A DNA stretch of 55,426 bases, from assembly GCA_944327245.1 (NCBI GenBank), contig CALVHD010000012.1, forward strand, positions 1 to 55,426. Direction: 5' to 3'. Within the stretch, counting starts at the first letter, position 1. Each line of letters opens with the position of its first letter. The stretch comes from Candidatus Gastranaerophilales bacterium. GTDB lineage: Bacteria; Cyanobacteriota; Vampirovibrionia; Gastranaerophilales; Gastranaerophilaceae. The notes under the pieces are model-generated. The model was given only the letters and a program-made list of their open reading frames with translations. It did not search any database and was not told where the DNA came from. Positions 1 through 8,717 of this stretch are shown here, piece by piece. A program made the translations under genes and the position numbers.

Positions 1-295
1 AGTAATTGATAGATATGATATTCTGTTTTCAATGTGCAAGTTTAGATTTAAACTTGTTTGTGCAGGCAAAAAAAATTATTTATTTCATTCCTGTTCTTAA
101 CTGCGCTTTTGTAGCTTGCGCATTTACTAAGTTATCACTTCAAATTTATTTGTCAACAAGTTTTTTTATTTTAATTAACTTGTGGGAAACTTAGCCAAGC
201 TCGATTGCTCGTAGACATTATAATAAAACATAAAAAAAATTTTGCAAGCACTTTTTTTAACTTTTTTTAAATATTTTTTTAAAAAAAGTTAAAAA
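1..295. other. Gap with inverted repeats, no supported gene
   Basis: I find no convincing gene here. A 62-codon reading frame at 6-194 has no family resemblance and no Shine-Dalgarno. The stretch is rich in inverted repeats. An 8-bp hairpin joins 37-44 and 49-56 with a 4-nt loop. AACTTGTT at 51-58 could instead pair with AACAAGTT at 155-162, which is followed by seven Ts. AACAAGTT could also pair with AACTTGT at 177-183. An A/T-only hairpin lies near 258-290, just beyond the minus-strand gene ending at 296. It may be a 3' untranslated region, a small RNA or chance pairing in AT-rich DNA. The neighbour on the left is outside the window. Confidence 0.3.
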
Positions 296-796
296 TCAAT
301 CTATATTATATTCTTCCCACTCTTTTGTGACTAAATCAACTTCTTTTATTCTTTTAGCTTCTTTAATCCAACAATCACTTGATTTTATTCTTATTTCAAA
401 ACAAGATGAACAACATTGGCAATATGTGCTAACGGTAGTCGGAAATCTTCTTCTGGAAGGATTTTCTTCAAAAGCATCATAGGCAATTTCTTCTTCATGC
501 TTTTGATAAATTAAATCAAGATTAATTCTCATTCTAACAGGAATTAACTCAACTCTTTTACATTTCGGGCACTTTTTAACAGTGAAATATTTAGCCAAAA
601 CTAAACCTTCTTTTTCATCATAATCTCTTGCGCCATATGCAAAACTTACAACAGTCAGAAAAATGTCTTTTTCTTCAGAAGAATATGTATAATAAGGGTT
701 AATCTGTGCAACTCCCATAATTTCAAGAGATTCAAGGGGAATTTCTCTCATAGTGTGAAGTTGTATTTTGTTTTTTGGCATTAAAAAATTTAACAT
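296..796 (-). CDS. Zinc-ribbon-like protein, unknown function
   Basis: I do not recognise this 166-residue protein as a named family. Two cysteine groups, CxxC at residues 76-79 and CxCCxxC at 126-132, look like the halves of a zinc-binding fold, with an extra Cys at 142. There is no signal peptide or membrane segment, so it is probably cytoplasmic. The first ATG has no Shine-Dalgarno, but a TATTAT hexamer sits exactly six bases upstream, as for several other genes here. A second Met at residue 6 is an alternative start. It follows pheA on the same strand with 32 bases between them and may share its transcript. Confidence 0.6.
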   Translation of the reverse strand: MLNFLMPKNKIQLHTMREIPLESLEIMGVAQINPYYTYSSEEKDIFLTVVSFAYGARDYDEKEGLVLAKYFTVKKCPKCKRVELIPVRMRINLDLIYQKHEEEIAYDAFEENPSRRRFPTTVSTYCQCCSSCFEIRIKSSDCWIKEAKRIKEVDLVTKEWEEYNID

Positions 797-802
797 AGGA
801 TT

Positions 803-808
803 ATAATA
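803..808 (-). promoter_or_regulatory. -10-like hexamer 6 nt before start
   Basis: On the minus strand TATTAT (5/6 to TATAAT) is followed by AATCCT and then ATG. An overlapping TATAAT lies 3 nt from the ATG, so the exact -10 is ambiguous. No Shine-Dalgarno is present. This would give a leaderless transcript for the zinc-ribbon gene. Confidence 0.35.
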
Positions 809-828
809 CTACATTTTTAAAATTTAAT

Positions 829-1647
829 CTATATAACAGGATAAGTTCCAAGAAACTTATAATAATTACATTCTTTTTTAATTTCTTCAATTGCTTCTTT
901 AATTTCATCAAGCCCCTTGTCAATATCTATAAAGAAATTATATTCGCCAAAAACCCTTTTAGAAGGGCGAGATTCAATGTAAATTAAATTCAAATTATAT
1001 TTATAAAATATTTCTAAAACCTTTAACAATGCTCCTGATTCATTTTTTGTATTAAATGCAATTGATGTTCTTGTTATAGAAAAATTTAACTTTATTTCAT
1101 TTTTAGATACTAAAATAAACCTTGTTTTATTATCTTTTACATCACCTATATTTTTATCAATTAAATTTAACTTTAATTCTTGTCCTTTTTCAAACGAACA
1201 AATTGCAGCATATGTATTATCTTTATCATTTAACATTGTTGCAGCATATGCTGTAGACGCCGTTTCAATTAAATCTATATTTTCATCAAAATTTTCTAAA
1301 ATATATTTTTGAGATTGCGCTAAAGCCTGAGGGTGGGAAATAATATGTTTTATATTCTTTTTTTCTCCTTTTGAAAAAATACAATGTTCTATTTTTATAT
1401 CTGTTTGCGCCCAAATTTTAACATTTGAAGAATATAATGCATCCAAACTTTGTCTAACTATGCCTTCAATTGAATTTTCAATAGGCAAAACTCCGATATT
1501 TTTTTCTTCAATGTTTAAAAATTCAACAATTTTTGCAATAGTTGAAACAGGCTCTATTATATATTTTTCAGTCAACATAGAAGCAATTTTTTTTGCTGCA
1601 ATTTCTGAATATGTGCCTTTTGGACCTAAAAAATATAATTTTTCCAA
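829..1647 (-). CDS. pheA: Prephenate dehydratase (monofunctional)
   Basis: Converts prephenate to phenylpyruvate in phenylalanine synthesis. The 272 residues hold a periplasmic-binding-like catalytic region (about 1-185), with the conserved Thr-Arg-Phe motif in GDVKDNKTRFI, and a C-terminal ACT domain (about 195-272) carrying the ESRP motif used in phenylalanine feedback binding. There is no chorismate mutase domain, so that step must be encoded elsewhere. The start codon lies 2 bases past the smpB stop, so the two are probably cotranscribed. With tyrA at 14671, both branches from prephenate are covered in this window. Confidence 0.93.
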   Translation of the reverse strand: MEKLYFLGPKGTYSEIAAKKIASMLTEKYIIEPVSTIAKIVEFLNIEEKNIGVLPIENSIEGIVRQSLDALYSSNVKIWAQTDIKIEHCIFSKGEKKNIKHIISHPQALAQSQKYILENFDENIDLIETASTAYAATMLNDKDNTYAAICSFEKGQELKLNLIDKNIGDVKDNKTRFILVSKNEIKLNFSITRTSIAFNTKNESGALLKVLEIFYKYNLNLIYIESRPSKRVFGEYNFFIDIDKGLDEIKEAIEEIKKECNYYKFLGTYPVI

Positions 1648-1649
1648 TA

Positions 1650-2108
1650 CTATTTCATCCTCTGAATATCTCTTTGTATATCTTTTTTCTTTATAGAGTC
1701 TCTTTTATCGTATATTTTTTTACCTTTTGCAAGAGCAATTTCAACTTTTGCCCAACGACCCGAAAAGAACATTCTAATTGGAACAATTGTATATTGTTCC
1801 TGTTTAACTTTATTTAAAATTTTCAAAATTTCTTTTTTGTTTAATAACAGTTTTCTGTCTCTTTTTGGGTCATGGTTATAAATATTTCCAAATTCATATG
1901 GAGATATATGACAATTAATTAAATATGCTTCAAGATTATCTGTTATTTTAATATAGCTGTCTTTAAGATTAATTTGCCCTTTTCTGACCGACTTAATTTC
2001 CGTTCCCAAAAGACAAATGCCTGCTTCATATTTGTCAAAAAGATTATAATCAAAATTTGCTTTCTTGTTTGAAGCTATTAATTTGTTTGTTTTTGTTTCA
2101 TTTTTCAT
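1650..2108 (-). CDS. smpB: SsrA-binding protein SmpB
   Basis: Partner of tmRNA in rescuing stalled ribosomes by trans-translation. The 152-residue length is normal. Family hallmarks visible are the N-terminal NKKANFDYNLFDKYEAGI segment, GTEIKSVRKG, the SPYEFGN loop, RKLLLNKKEI, and a basic C-terminal tail rich in Lys, Arg and Asp that enters the ribosomal A-site channel. The ATG has no Shine-Dalgarno but has TATACT exactly six bases upstream. It is divergent from the histidine kinase across 46 bp. No ssrA gene is visible in the window. RqcP, a factor of a second rescue pathway, is at 8708. Confidence 0.95.
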   Translation of the reverse strand: MKNETKTNKLIASNKKANFDYNLFDKYEAGICLLGTEIKSVRKGQINLKDSYIKITDNLEAYLINCHISPYEFGNIYNHDPKRDRKLLLNKKEILKILNKVKQEQYTIVPIRMFFSGRWAKVEIALAKGKKIYDKRDSIKKKDIQRDIQRMK

Positions 2109-2114
2109 ATAATC

Positions 2115-2120
2115 AGTATA
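2115..2120 (-). promoter_or_regulatory. smpB -10 element, leaderless arrangement
   Basis: TATACT on the minus strand, then GATTAT, then the smpB ATG. The 6-nt gap puts the expected transcription start on the A of the start codon. A weak -35 (GTAACA, 18-nt spacing) can be drawn. No Shine-Dalgarno. Confidence 0.45.
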
Positions 2121-2141
2121 TATTAAAAATTTATATTATGT

Positions 2142-2147
2142 TACAAT
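2142..2147 (+). promoter_or_regulatory. Histidine kinase -10 element
   Basis: TACAAT (5/6) lies seven bases before the kinase ATG at 2155, and no Shine-Dalgarno is present. The upstream part would overlap the smpB promoter, so the two divergent promoters are interleaved. No good -35 is seen. Confidence 0.35.
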
Positions 2148-2154
2148 TTTTAGT

Positions 2155-4224
2155 ATGAAGAAAAAATTTAATATTGATTTAACTACCCAAAACAAGCTAA
2201 TTATTACAGCCCTCATTATTTCAACAAGCTTAATCGTAGCAATAGCACTTTGGGCAGTTAATAAAATCAAGATAGAATTAGATGAAAGTTACAGAAGTTT
2301 CGGGCAATTATTAACCAAAACACTTGCAATTCAAAATTATGAAATTGCACAAACTTCGCTTAATCCGACAGCGCTCAGTTTTATAAAAACGCATGTTAAT
2401 TCCATTCTTTCTTCTACAGACGATATATCTTACATAACATTTAAAAATAAAGTTGGAGATGTAATTTATTCAACTATTGAAAACTACAACAAACGAGCTC
2501 AAAAAGCAGACACTAATATTTCTTCTCCAATGTTAGATTCAAACGGAAAACTGGTTGGAACAGTTGAAGTAGGTTTATCTGCAGATTTAGCCAAAAACGT
2601 TACGCACACAACCAAAAACTCTCTTCTAACTGTTTTTAGTGCAATTTGGCTTGTTTTTACTCTTGTTATTTTAACAAATGCTTTTTTAATAAGACGAGAA
2701 TTAACCCTGTTGCACCACGGTGTTAAAGAAATTGAACAAGGAAAATTTGGAACGGTTTTAAACTACAATCAAGCATCAGGTGAAATTAAAGAGCTCTTTG
2801 ATGCATTTAATGACATGTCTAAAAAACTCCACAACTACGAAGAACAAAATATAGACCAACTAACCGTAGAACGCAATAAGCTGGAAGCAGTATTGATGAG
2901 CATTGCAAACGGAGTTGTTGTTTGTGATAACTATGACAAAATCTCTATGATAAATTCTGCTGCTCAAAAAATTCTTAACAGCTCAGAACCGGAAATTCTA
3001 AATACCTCTATTCAAGAATTTTGTGATTCAACAGGAGAATTATGTTTTAGAGATAAAATATCCATATTCAAAAATACACCTTTAGACGTAATTGAGAAAA
3101 AACCTCTGGAATTTAACGTTAATGTTGACAATAGAATTATTAAATCAATAATTTCTCCTATGTATTCTAAAATGCATGATTATCTTGGATATATTATTGT
3201 TTTAATTGACATAACAAAAGAAGCCGAAGTTGACAGATTAAAAAATGATTTTATTTCCAATGTTTCCCATGAACTGAGAACTCCTGTCACAATTTTAAGT
3301 TCTTATGCCGATACTCTTTATAATTACGGAGAACAATTTAATTTTGAAGAACAAAAAGAATTCATAGGAACAATCAACCAAGAGGTTATTAGACTCAATA
3401 AGATGGTTAATGATATTTTGGATTTTTCAAGATTAGAATCAGACTCTGAACTTGAAAAAGAAAAACAAGATATAACAGAAACAATTAACAAAATCGCTCA
3501 AAGTCACAAGGTTTTGGCTGATGAGAAAAACATTTCAATTACTTTTATCAAAGAAGAAAACCTGCCTATGCTTTCATATAACACTCAAAGCATAGAAAGA
3601 GTTATGAGCAACTTAATCACAAATGCAATCAAATATTCACCAAACAATTCAAGAATTAAAATAAGAGCAGAAATCGCCAAAGATCCAAAATATCTTGAAG
3701 TTACCGTTGAAGATAACGGCATTGGAATTTCACCAGAACATCAAAAAATGATTTTTGAAAGATTTTATAGAATTGAAAATCAAGTCCATACAATTAAAGG
3801 AACGGGGCTTGGACTGCATCTTGTTAAAGTTGCCATTGAAAAACACCACAAAGGAAAAGTTTTTGTCAAATCAAAATTAAATGAAGGTTCAACTTTTGGT
3901 TTTTGGCTGCCTTTAGATGAAGCTGACGTAAAAGAAATATCCCTTAAAGAATTAAAAGATAAAAGTTTAAACGATATTACAAAAGAAAATAACGAAAACT
4001 ATAAAGAATACAAAATTGAAAAAATTGAAGATTACTCAAAAAAAGCTGAATTTGATGCAAAATTCATAGACATGCAGCCCATAGAAAGCAACACAAAAAA
4101 ACAAACCAATATCGAAATTAAAGAAGAAAATCCAAACAAAGAAAATCCGATTAAAAAAGATTCTGCTCAAAAACAAGATATTGACGACGAATGGGAAATA
4201 ACTTTTGAAGTTAGAGATAACTAA
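2155..4224 (+). CDS. Membrane sensor histidine kinase (PhoR/WalK-like)
   Basis: Two-component sensor kinase of 689 residues. In order: transmembrane helix about 16-34, an extracytoplasmic sensor of about 120 residues, transmembrane helix about 156-178, HAMP about 178-231, PAS about 238-350, HisKA with phospho-acceptor His372 in SHELRTP, and HATPase with N box NLITNAIKYS, G1 DNGIG (520-524), FERFYR and G2 GTGLG (549-553). After about residue 590 comes a roughly 100-residue Lys/Glu/Asn-rich tail ending DDEWEITFEV, not part of the standard kinase. No response regulator is adjacent, so the partner is unknown. Its stop overlaps the stop of the convergent GH57 gene by four bases. Confidence 0.9.
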   Translation: MKKKFNIDLTTQNKLIITALIISTSLIVAIALWAVNKIKIELDESYRSFGQLLTKTLAIQNYEIAQTSLNPTALSFIKTHVNSILSSTDDISYITFKNKVGDVIYSTIENYNKRAQKADTNISSPMLDSNGKLVGTVEVGLSADLAKNVTHTTKNSLLTVFSAIWLVFTLVILTNAFLIRRELTLLHHGVKEIEQGKFGTVLNYNQASGEIKELFDAFNDMSKKLHNYEEQNIDQLTVERNKLEAVLMSIANGVVVCDNYDKISMINSAAQKILNSSEPEILNTSIQEFCDSTGELCFRDKISIFKNTPLDVIEKKPLEFNVNVDNRIIKSIISPMYSKMHDYLGYIIVLIDITKEAEVDRLKNDFISNVSHELRTPVTILSSYADTLYNYGEQFNFEEQKEFIGTINQEVIRLNKMVNDILDFSRLESDSELEKEKQDITETINKIAQSHKVLADEKNISITFIKEENLPMLSYNTQSIERVMSNLITNAIKYSPNNSRIKIRAEIAKDPKYLEVTVEDNGIGISPEHQKMIFERFYRIENQVHTIKGTGLGLHLVKVAIEKHHKGKVFVKSKLNEGSTFGFWLPLDEADVKEISLKELKDKSLNDITKENNENYKEYKIEKIEDYSKKAEFDAKFIDMQPIESNTKKQTNIEIKEENPNKENPIKKDSAQKQDIDDEWEITFEVRDN

Positions 4225-6476
4225 TCTTCTATTTTAATATTTATCATAACATCTTGAGGATAAACTTCATTTATCAATTCATTTGAAGCATCTATAATAC
4301 AAAATGAAAACTCTTTAGTTTCAAAATCTAAATCTTCAAAAGCTATTTTTAATTCAATTACATCCTTATAAGCAATTTTTGATTTCTTTGCCACACTTTG
4401 ACACCATAATCCATATGGTATTGCTTTATTAAAAAATATCCTTGAAATATTGTTTTCATCAAAAACAAACCTAAGCTCGTTCGAAAAATGTTTTTTGATA
4501 ATAGGATAAAAATTTTCATTTTTATTTACAAAACGAACGGGAGAAAAATATCTGCTTTTTTCATATGAAAAATATATGGCAATTTGATTTTCTATCGCTT
4601 GATAACTAATTTTAGGAGATTTCTTATTTAGCTCAAACCTGAAATACAGATAATCTTTATCAAAACCAAAATGAATATTTTTAACAAGTCGAGCCATATT
4701 TGCGGTAGGACCGTCCGGAATAAAAATACATCCTGCATTATCCCATTCATCATTTTCGTCGTTACTGTCGCAATTCAAAGAAGGACTGATTTGACTTATC
4801 GGATTTCTCAAAGGACGCGTTGAGGCATTCGATAAAGGCATAGACAAATACTGAGGAACCTCAAGCCCTAATGTTTCATAAACATTCATCAAATGACTTC
4901 TGAATAAATAATCAAAAATGCTGTCATTCTTGGATTCATTGGGTTCACCATACCACCAATACCAATCACTGCCCTGTGCAATTAAAAGCTCTTGTCTGGC
5001 ATTTTTAATTCTGATTGAACAAATCTTCTTGTCTTCAGGTGTTTTAATAGAGTTAACCAATTGTTTTGAATATTTATCAAAATCAGCACATACGCTTGAC
5101 AAATATAGCCAAGCAACATTTTTTGTAGGTTCACCTATCCATAAATCAAAATTTCTGTTTATCCAAGAACCTGATTTCAAATTTTCAAGAACTTCAGGTG
5201 AATTATTTTTAACAAAATCATCCACCAATACAGTTTCAAGAGAATCGTCCTCATCAATCAATTTATAAAAAGTTTCTAAAAATTTTGTTCCGTCATCTTG
5301 ATATGTTTCCCAACAATTTTCCCCATCCATAGCAATTGTTAATATATGATTTTCTTTCGGAGAATTTTGTAATTTTGACTGAATTGTTTTTATTTTTTCA
5401 TAAATATCATTTGCAGCGCTAATTGAATCATAATTGCCGTATCCGAAATTCAAAAGATTTGCGAAAAAAGAGTCTGCAAACAAAATGTTCAAAGGATTTT
5501 TGCTTTTTGTCTTATAATTTATATTTAAATTGAAAGGATTTTCTAAATTACCCTCAAAATCTCTAATAAATTCACTTTTTATTGTTTTTGAAAGTATACC
5601 TTCGTCTAATACCGTCCAATTTATTCCCATTTTAGACAAAAGTTCCGTGCTTTTAGGACATACGCACTGCTCAGAAAGCCACATTCCGCGAGGTTTTCTG
5701 TTAAATATTTCAACATATTTTTTAATGCCTAATTCAATTTGTTCCTTTGCATCTTGAGGTCTTGAAAAATTTTCAGGCAAATTTTCAAAATCCTTTATTT
5801 CTTTATTTTTAAAATCAAACAACAAAGGCAAAATTGGATGATAATACGGGCTTATTGAAACTTCAATTTTATTTAAATCCTGATATGTTTTATACTCAGT
5901 CAAAATTCTTTTTATAATATCTAATTGAATTTCATAAATTTCAATTCTTTCATCGCGTGTATAGCCTTTTTCTTTTTGAAAAAGATAAGCTAAATTAGGA
6001 TAATCATCACAAAAACTTTTATCTATCCAACAAAGGGTAAAATTTGCCATGATGTCGCAGTATTCTTGCAAACTAAACATCTCAAGATTTAATTCTCTTG
6101 CATCCGCTCTTCTGTTGTACAGTTGAGTAAAGTGAGATCTTGTTAAAACCATGTTTTTATAATTAAGATCAAAATAATTATTAAGAATGAAAATCTTATC
6201 TTCAGAAGTTAATTTATTTTCATCTTTAACTAAAAGTCTTAAATGCAGGTCTTTAGCCCCTTGGGAATATTTTTGCAAAGAAGCCAATAAAATAGGAGAA
6301 AAATTAAAATTAAGCTTTATATTTTTAAATTTATCAATTCTTTTAAGCATATCAAGATAATCTTTTGAAGCATGCAGCCTAACCCAAGGCAAAAGAAAAT
6401 CACTATCAAATTTGGATTGATAATTTGGCTGATGAAAGTGCCATATAAAAGCTATGTTTAATTTTTTCATACCCAT
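4221..6476 (-). CDS. Glycoside hydrolase family 57 (alpha-amylase/4-alpha-glucanotransferase type)
   Basis: Retaining alpha-glucan-acting enzyme, 751 residues. GH57 motifs seen: HFHQP at 13-17; FNFSPILL near 57-64; the nucleophile region GMWLSEQ with Glu269; and the acid/base region AMDGENCW with Asp384. The last 250 or so residues form a beta-rich domain with a segment like SLNCDSNDENDEWDNAG, as in the larger GH57 enzymes. There is no signal peptide, so it probably acts on cytoplasmic glycogen or maltodextrin. A second start, two codons in, is possible. Exact specificity (amylase, transferase or branching) cannot be read from the sequence. A GH13-like enzyme lies at 33890. Confidence 0.85.
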   Translation of the reverse strand: MGMKKLNIAFIWHFHQPNYQSKFDSDFLLPWVRLHASKDYLDMLKRIDKFKNIKLNFNFSPILLASLQKYSQGAKDLHLRLLVKDENKLTSEDKIFILNNYFDLNYKNMVLTRSHFTQLYNRRADARELNLEMFSLQEYCDIMANFTLCWIDKSFCDDYPNLAYLFQKEKGYTRDERIEIYEIQLDIIKRILTEYKTYQDLNKIEVSISPYYHPILPLLFDFKNKEIKDFENLPENFSRPQDAKEQIELGIKKYVEIFNRKPRGMWLSEQCVCPKSTELLSKMGINWTVLDEGILSKTIKSEFIRDFEGNLENPFNLNINYKTKSKNPLNILFADSFFANLLNFGYGNYDSISAANDIYEKIKTIQSKLQNSPKENHILTIAMDGENCWETYQDDGTKFLETFYKLIDEDDSLETVLVDDFVKNNSPEVLENLKSGSWINRNFDLWIGEPTKNVAWLYLSSVCADFDKYSKQLVNSIKTPEDKKICSIRIKNARQELLIAQGSDWYWWYGEPNESKNDSIFDYLFRSHLMNVYETLGLEVPQYLSMPLSNASTRPLRNPISQISPSLNCDSNDENDEWDNAGCIFIPDGPTANMARLVKNIHFGFDKDYLYFRFELNKKSPKISYQAIENQIAIYFSYEKSRYFSPVRFVNKNENFYPIIKKHFSNELRFVFDENNISRIFFNKAIPYGLWCQSVAKKSKIAYKDVIELKIAFEDLDFETKEFSFCIIDASNELINEVYPQDVMINIKIED

Positions 6477-6535
6477 CTTGTAATCACAACTATATTTTCA
6501 ATATATCACAAATTACTGCACCCGTGCAAAATCTG

Positions 6536-7627
6536 TTACACAATCTTTCCTTGCGATATTTTTATTATATCAACATCTTGTAAAAAATCATCATCAAAAG
6601 CTAAAGTATCAACGCTAGTGATAATCATTTGAATGTCATTTGTTATTGCGCTTAAAAGATAATTCTGTCTGATATCGTCTAATTCCGCCAATACATCATC
6701 CAATAACAATAGCGGAGTTTCATTTATTTTATCTTTAATAATTTGGAGTTCCGCCAACTTTAGCGCCAAAACAATTGTTCTTTGTTGTCCTTGTGAAGCG
6801 TATTTTTTTGAATCAACATCGTTAATGTAAAAATCAACATCATCCCTATGAGCACCAATTAGACACTGAGCCTTTTTAATTTCTTCGTGTTTAATTTCAT
6901 TTAATTTTTCATAAATTAAATTATTTAATTCTGCAACAGGCAAAAATTCGTCTGTTATTGACCTGTAATTTATTTTTAAATCTTCATTTTCCGCCATTTT
7001 AGAATGTTTTATTTTGGCTATTTTTTCCAACTCCAAAAGATACTTTTTTCTCAAATAAATAACATTAGCACACGCTATAGCAAACTGCTGATTAAAAACA
7101 TCGAGCATATCGGGATTAATCATCCCCTGCATTAAATAATTTGCTTTTTGAAGACGAATTTTATTAAATTTAGACAACTTTTCACCATACAAAGGATATA
7201 CCTGAAAAATTGCCAAATCCAGCCACTTTCTTCTATTTTGCGGTTCACCTCTTAACAAAAGCAAATCAGATGAAGAAAAATTAACCCCTGACAATATCCT
7301 CAAGAAATCTTTTGATTTTGCTTTTTTAACCCCGTTTACTTTTAAAATTTTATTTTTGGGCGGATTTATTTGAATTTCAAGTTCTAAATCAATATCATTT
7401 TTTATAATTTCAGCTTTTATACATAAATTATCAAAACCAAAACGAATAAGCTCAGAATCCTTTTTTATTCTTGATGAATCAAGAGCACAAAGATAAAAAA
7501 TTGCTTCTAAAATATTTGTTTTACCTTGGGCATTTTTACCTATTATTAAAGTCTTATTTTTTGAAAAATTATATTCAAAATTTTCATAATTTCTATAATT
7601 TTTCAAAATTAATTTTTTCAATTTCAT
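6536..7627 (-). CDS. recF: DNA replication/repair protein RecF
   Basis: SMC-like ATPase that helps load RecA at gapped DNA. The predicted 363 residues match the family length. Walker A is GKNAQGKTN near residue 33, the ABC signature region is YASQGQQRTIVLALKLAE, and Walker B is LLLLDDVLAELD. I start at the ATG of MKLKKLILKNYRNY because this is the conserved RecF N-terminus. A longer frame upstream adds only nine unlikely residues. The chosen ATG has TACAAT exactly six bases before it and no Shine-Dalgarno. It is divergent from the pfkB-type gene with overlapping -10 elements. There is no dnaN or gyrB neighbour. Confidence 0.93.
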   Translation of the reverse strand: MKLKKLILKNYRNYENFEYNFSKNKTLIIGKNAQGKTNILEAIFYLCALDSSRIKKDSELIRFGFDNLCIKAEIIKNDIDLELEIQINPPKNKILKVNGVKKAKSKDFLRILSGVNFSSSDLLLLRGEPQNRRKWLDLAIFQVYPLYGEKLSKFNKIRLQKANYLMQGMINPDMLDVFNQQFAIACANVIYLRKKYLLELEKIAKIKHSKMAENEDLKINYRSITDEFLPVAELNNLIYEKLNEIKHEEIKKAQCLIGAHRDDVDFYINDVDSKKYASQGQQRTIVLALKLAELQIIKDKINETPLLLLDDVLAELDDIRQNYLLSAITNDIQMIITSVDTLAFDDDFLQDVDIIKISQGKIV

Positions 7628-7643
7628 ATTGTTATTGTATAAT
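7615..7643 (+). promoter_or_regulatory. Promoter of the pfkB-type gene
   Basis: TTTTCA (7615-7620), a 17-bp spacer and TATAAT (7638-7643). A Shine-Dalgarno AAGGAG at 7654-7659 then serves the ATG at 7668. The -10 overlaps the minus-strand recF -10 by two bases. Confidence 0.55.
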
Positions 7644-7662
7644 AGAAGTCGCAAAGGAGCAA
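7634..7662 (-). promoter_or_regulatory. recF promoter, leaderless arrangement
   Basis: On the minus strand TTGCTC (7657-7662), a 17-bp spacer and TACAAT (7634-7639), then AACAAT and the recF ATG. The transcription start would fall on the start codon. It overlaps the opposing pfkB promoter. Confidence 0.45.
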
Positions 7663-7667
7663 AAATT

Positions 7668-8717
7668 ATGTATGATTTTATAACTATCGGTTCGGCAACT
7701 CAAGATGTTTTTGTGCAATCTGACGTTGCAAGCATTGTAACAGTTAGCCAAATGGCAAAAAAAAGCGAATTTATGTCTTTTCCTTATGGAGCTAAAACAG
7801 AAATCGCAGATTTCTCCAAAAATCTCGGCGGTGGCGCTGTAAACACCGCAACAAACTTTGCTAATTTAGGCTGTAAAACTTCAACAATAATTAAGCTTGG
7901 AAACGACGAATTAAACAATGTAATTAAATTAAAACTGGCAAAATCAGGAATTGATATTATGAATATTATTGATTCAAATAAATATTTAACCGGTTTTTCA
8001 ATTGTATTGGTAAGCTTTCAAGGAGATAGAACAGTTTTAGCTCACAGAGGAGCAAATGCGCACGTTCACGAAAAAGAAGTTAACTTCAATGCCATTAAAA
8101 ACTCTCGCTGGGTATATGTTTCACCACTTTCAGGCGATAGTAACAAAATCTTAGATAAAATTTCAAAATTCTGCGAAGAAAATAAAATTAACCTTGCGAT
8201 AAATGCAGGGACTACTGCTCTTAAAAAAGGTGCAAAATATTTTTCTAAAATTCTAAAAACAGCTCAAATTGTTGTTATGAACAAAGAAGAAGCAACTCTG
8301 GTTACTAAAATTCAAATAAGACAAGACACTAAAGAATTAAAATTCTCAAAAGAAGAAATTCATCCTGATATTGTAGCTATGCTAAAAGCCCTAAGAGGCA
8401 ACACGGAAGCGATTGTTGTTATTACAGACGGCAAAAACGGTGTTTATTGTTATGACGGTAATAAAATCTATATTTGCCCTGTTTACCCTGCCGTTGTAGT
8501 ATCAACTCTTGGAGCAGGAGATGCTTTTTCATCAACTTTCTGTGCTTCAATGGATAAATATAATTGGGATATAGAAAAAGCTCTAAAATATGCAACCATT
8601 AATTCTGCCTCTGTTTGCACACATTTTGGCGCACAAGAAGGTTTTTTGACTTTTGATGAGATAGAAGAAAAAATCAAAAAAGCTCCTGATTTCAAGGTTA
8701 AAATAATATGCGCTTAG
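7668..8717 (+). CDS. PfkB/ribokinase-family carbohydrate kinase
   Basis: Phosphorylates a sugar or nucleoside using ATP; the substrate is not readable from sequence. The predicted 349 residues show the N-terminal family start (ITIGSATQDVF), the glycine-rich substrate region NLGGGAVNTATNFANLG, and the C-terminal signature STLGAGDAF with the catalytic Asp. I start at MYDFITIG, which has AAGGAG eight bases upstream. The longer in-frame start would overlap recF's promoter and lacks a ribosome site. The last ten bases overlap the start of rqcP, indicating translational coupling. Confidence 0.88.
   Translation: MYDFITIGSATQDVFVQSDVASIVTVSQMAKKSEFMSFPYGAKTEIADFSKNLGGGAVNTATNFANLGCKTSTIIKLGNDELNNVIKLKLAKSGIDIMNIIDSNKYLTGFSIVLVSFQGDRTVLAHRGANAHVHEKEVNFNAIKNSRWVYVSPLSGDSNKILDKISKFCEENKINLAINAGTTALKKGAKYFSKILKTAQIVVMNKEEATLVTKIQIRQDTKELKFSKEEIHPDIVAMLKALRGNTEAIVVITDGKNGVYCYDGNKIYICPVYPAVVVSTLGAGDAFSSTFCASMDKYNWDIEKALKYATINSASVCTHFGAQEGFLTFDEIEEKIKKAPDFKVKIICA

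Noticed and set aside
6-194. 62-codon reading frame at the window start
   Set aside because: Cys/Phe/Leu-rich translation without family resemblance, no Shine-Dalgarno, and it spans the inverted repeats.
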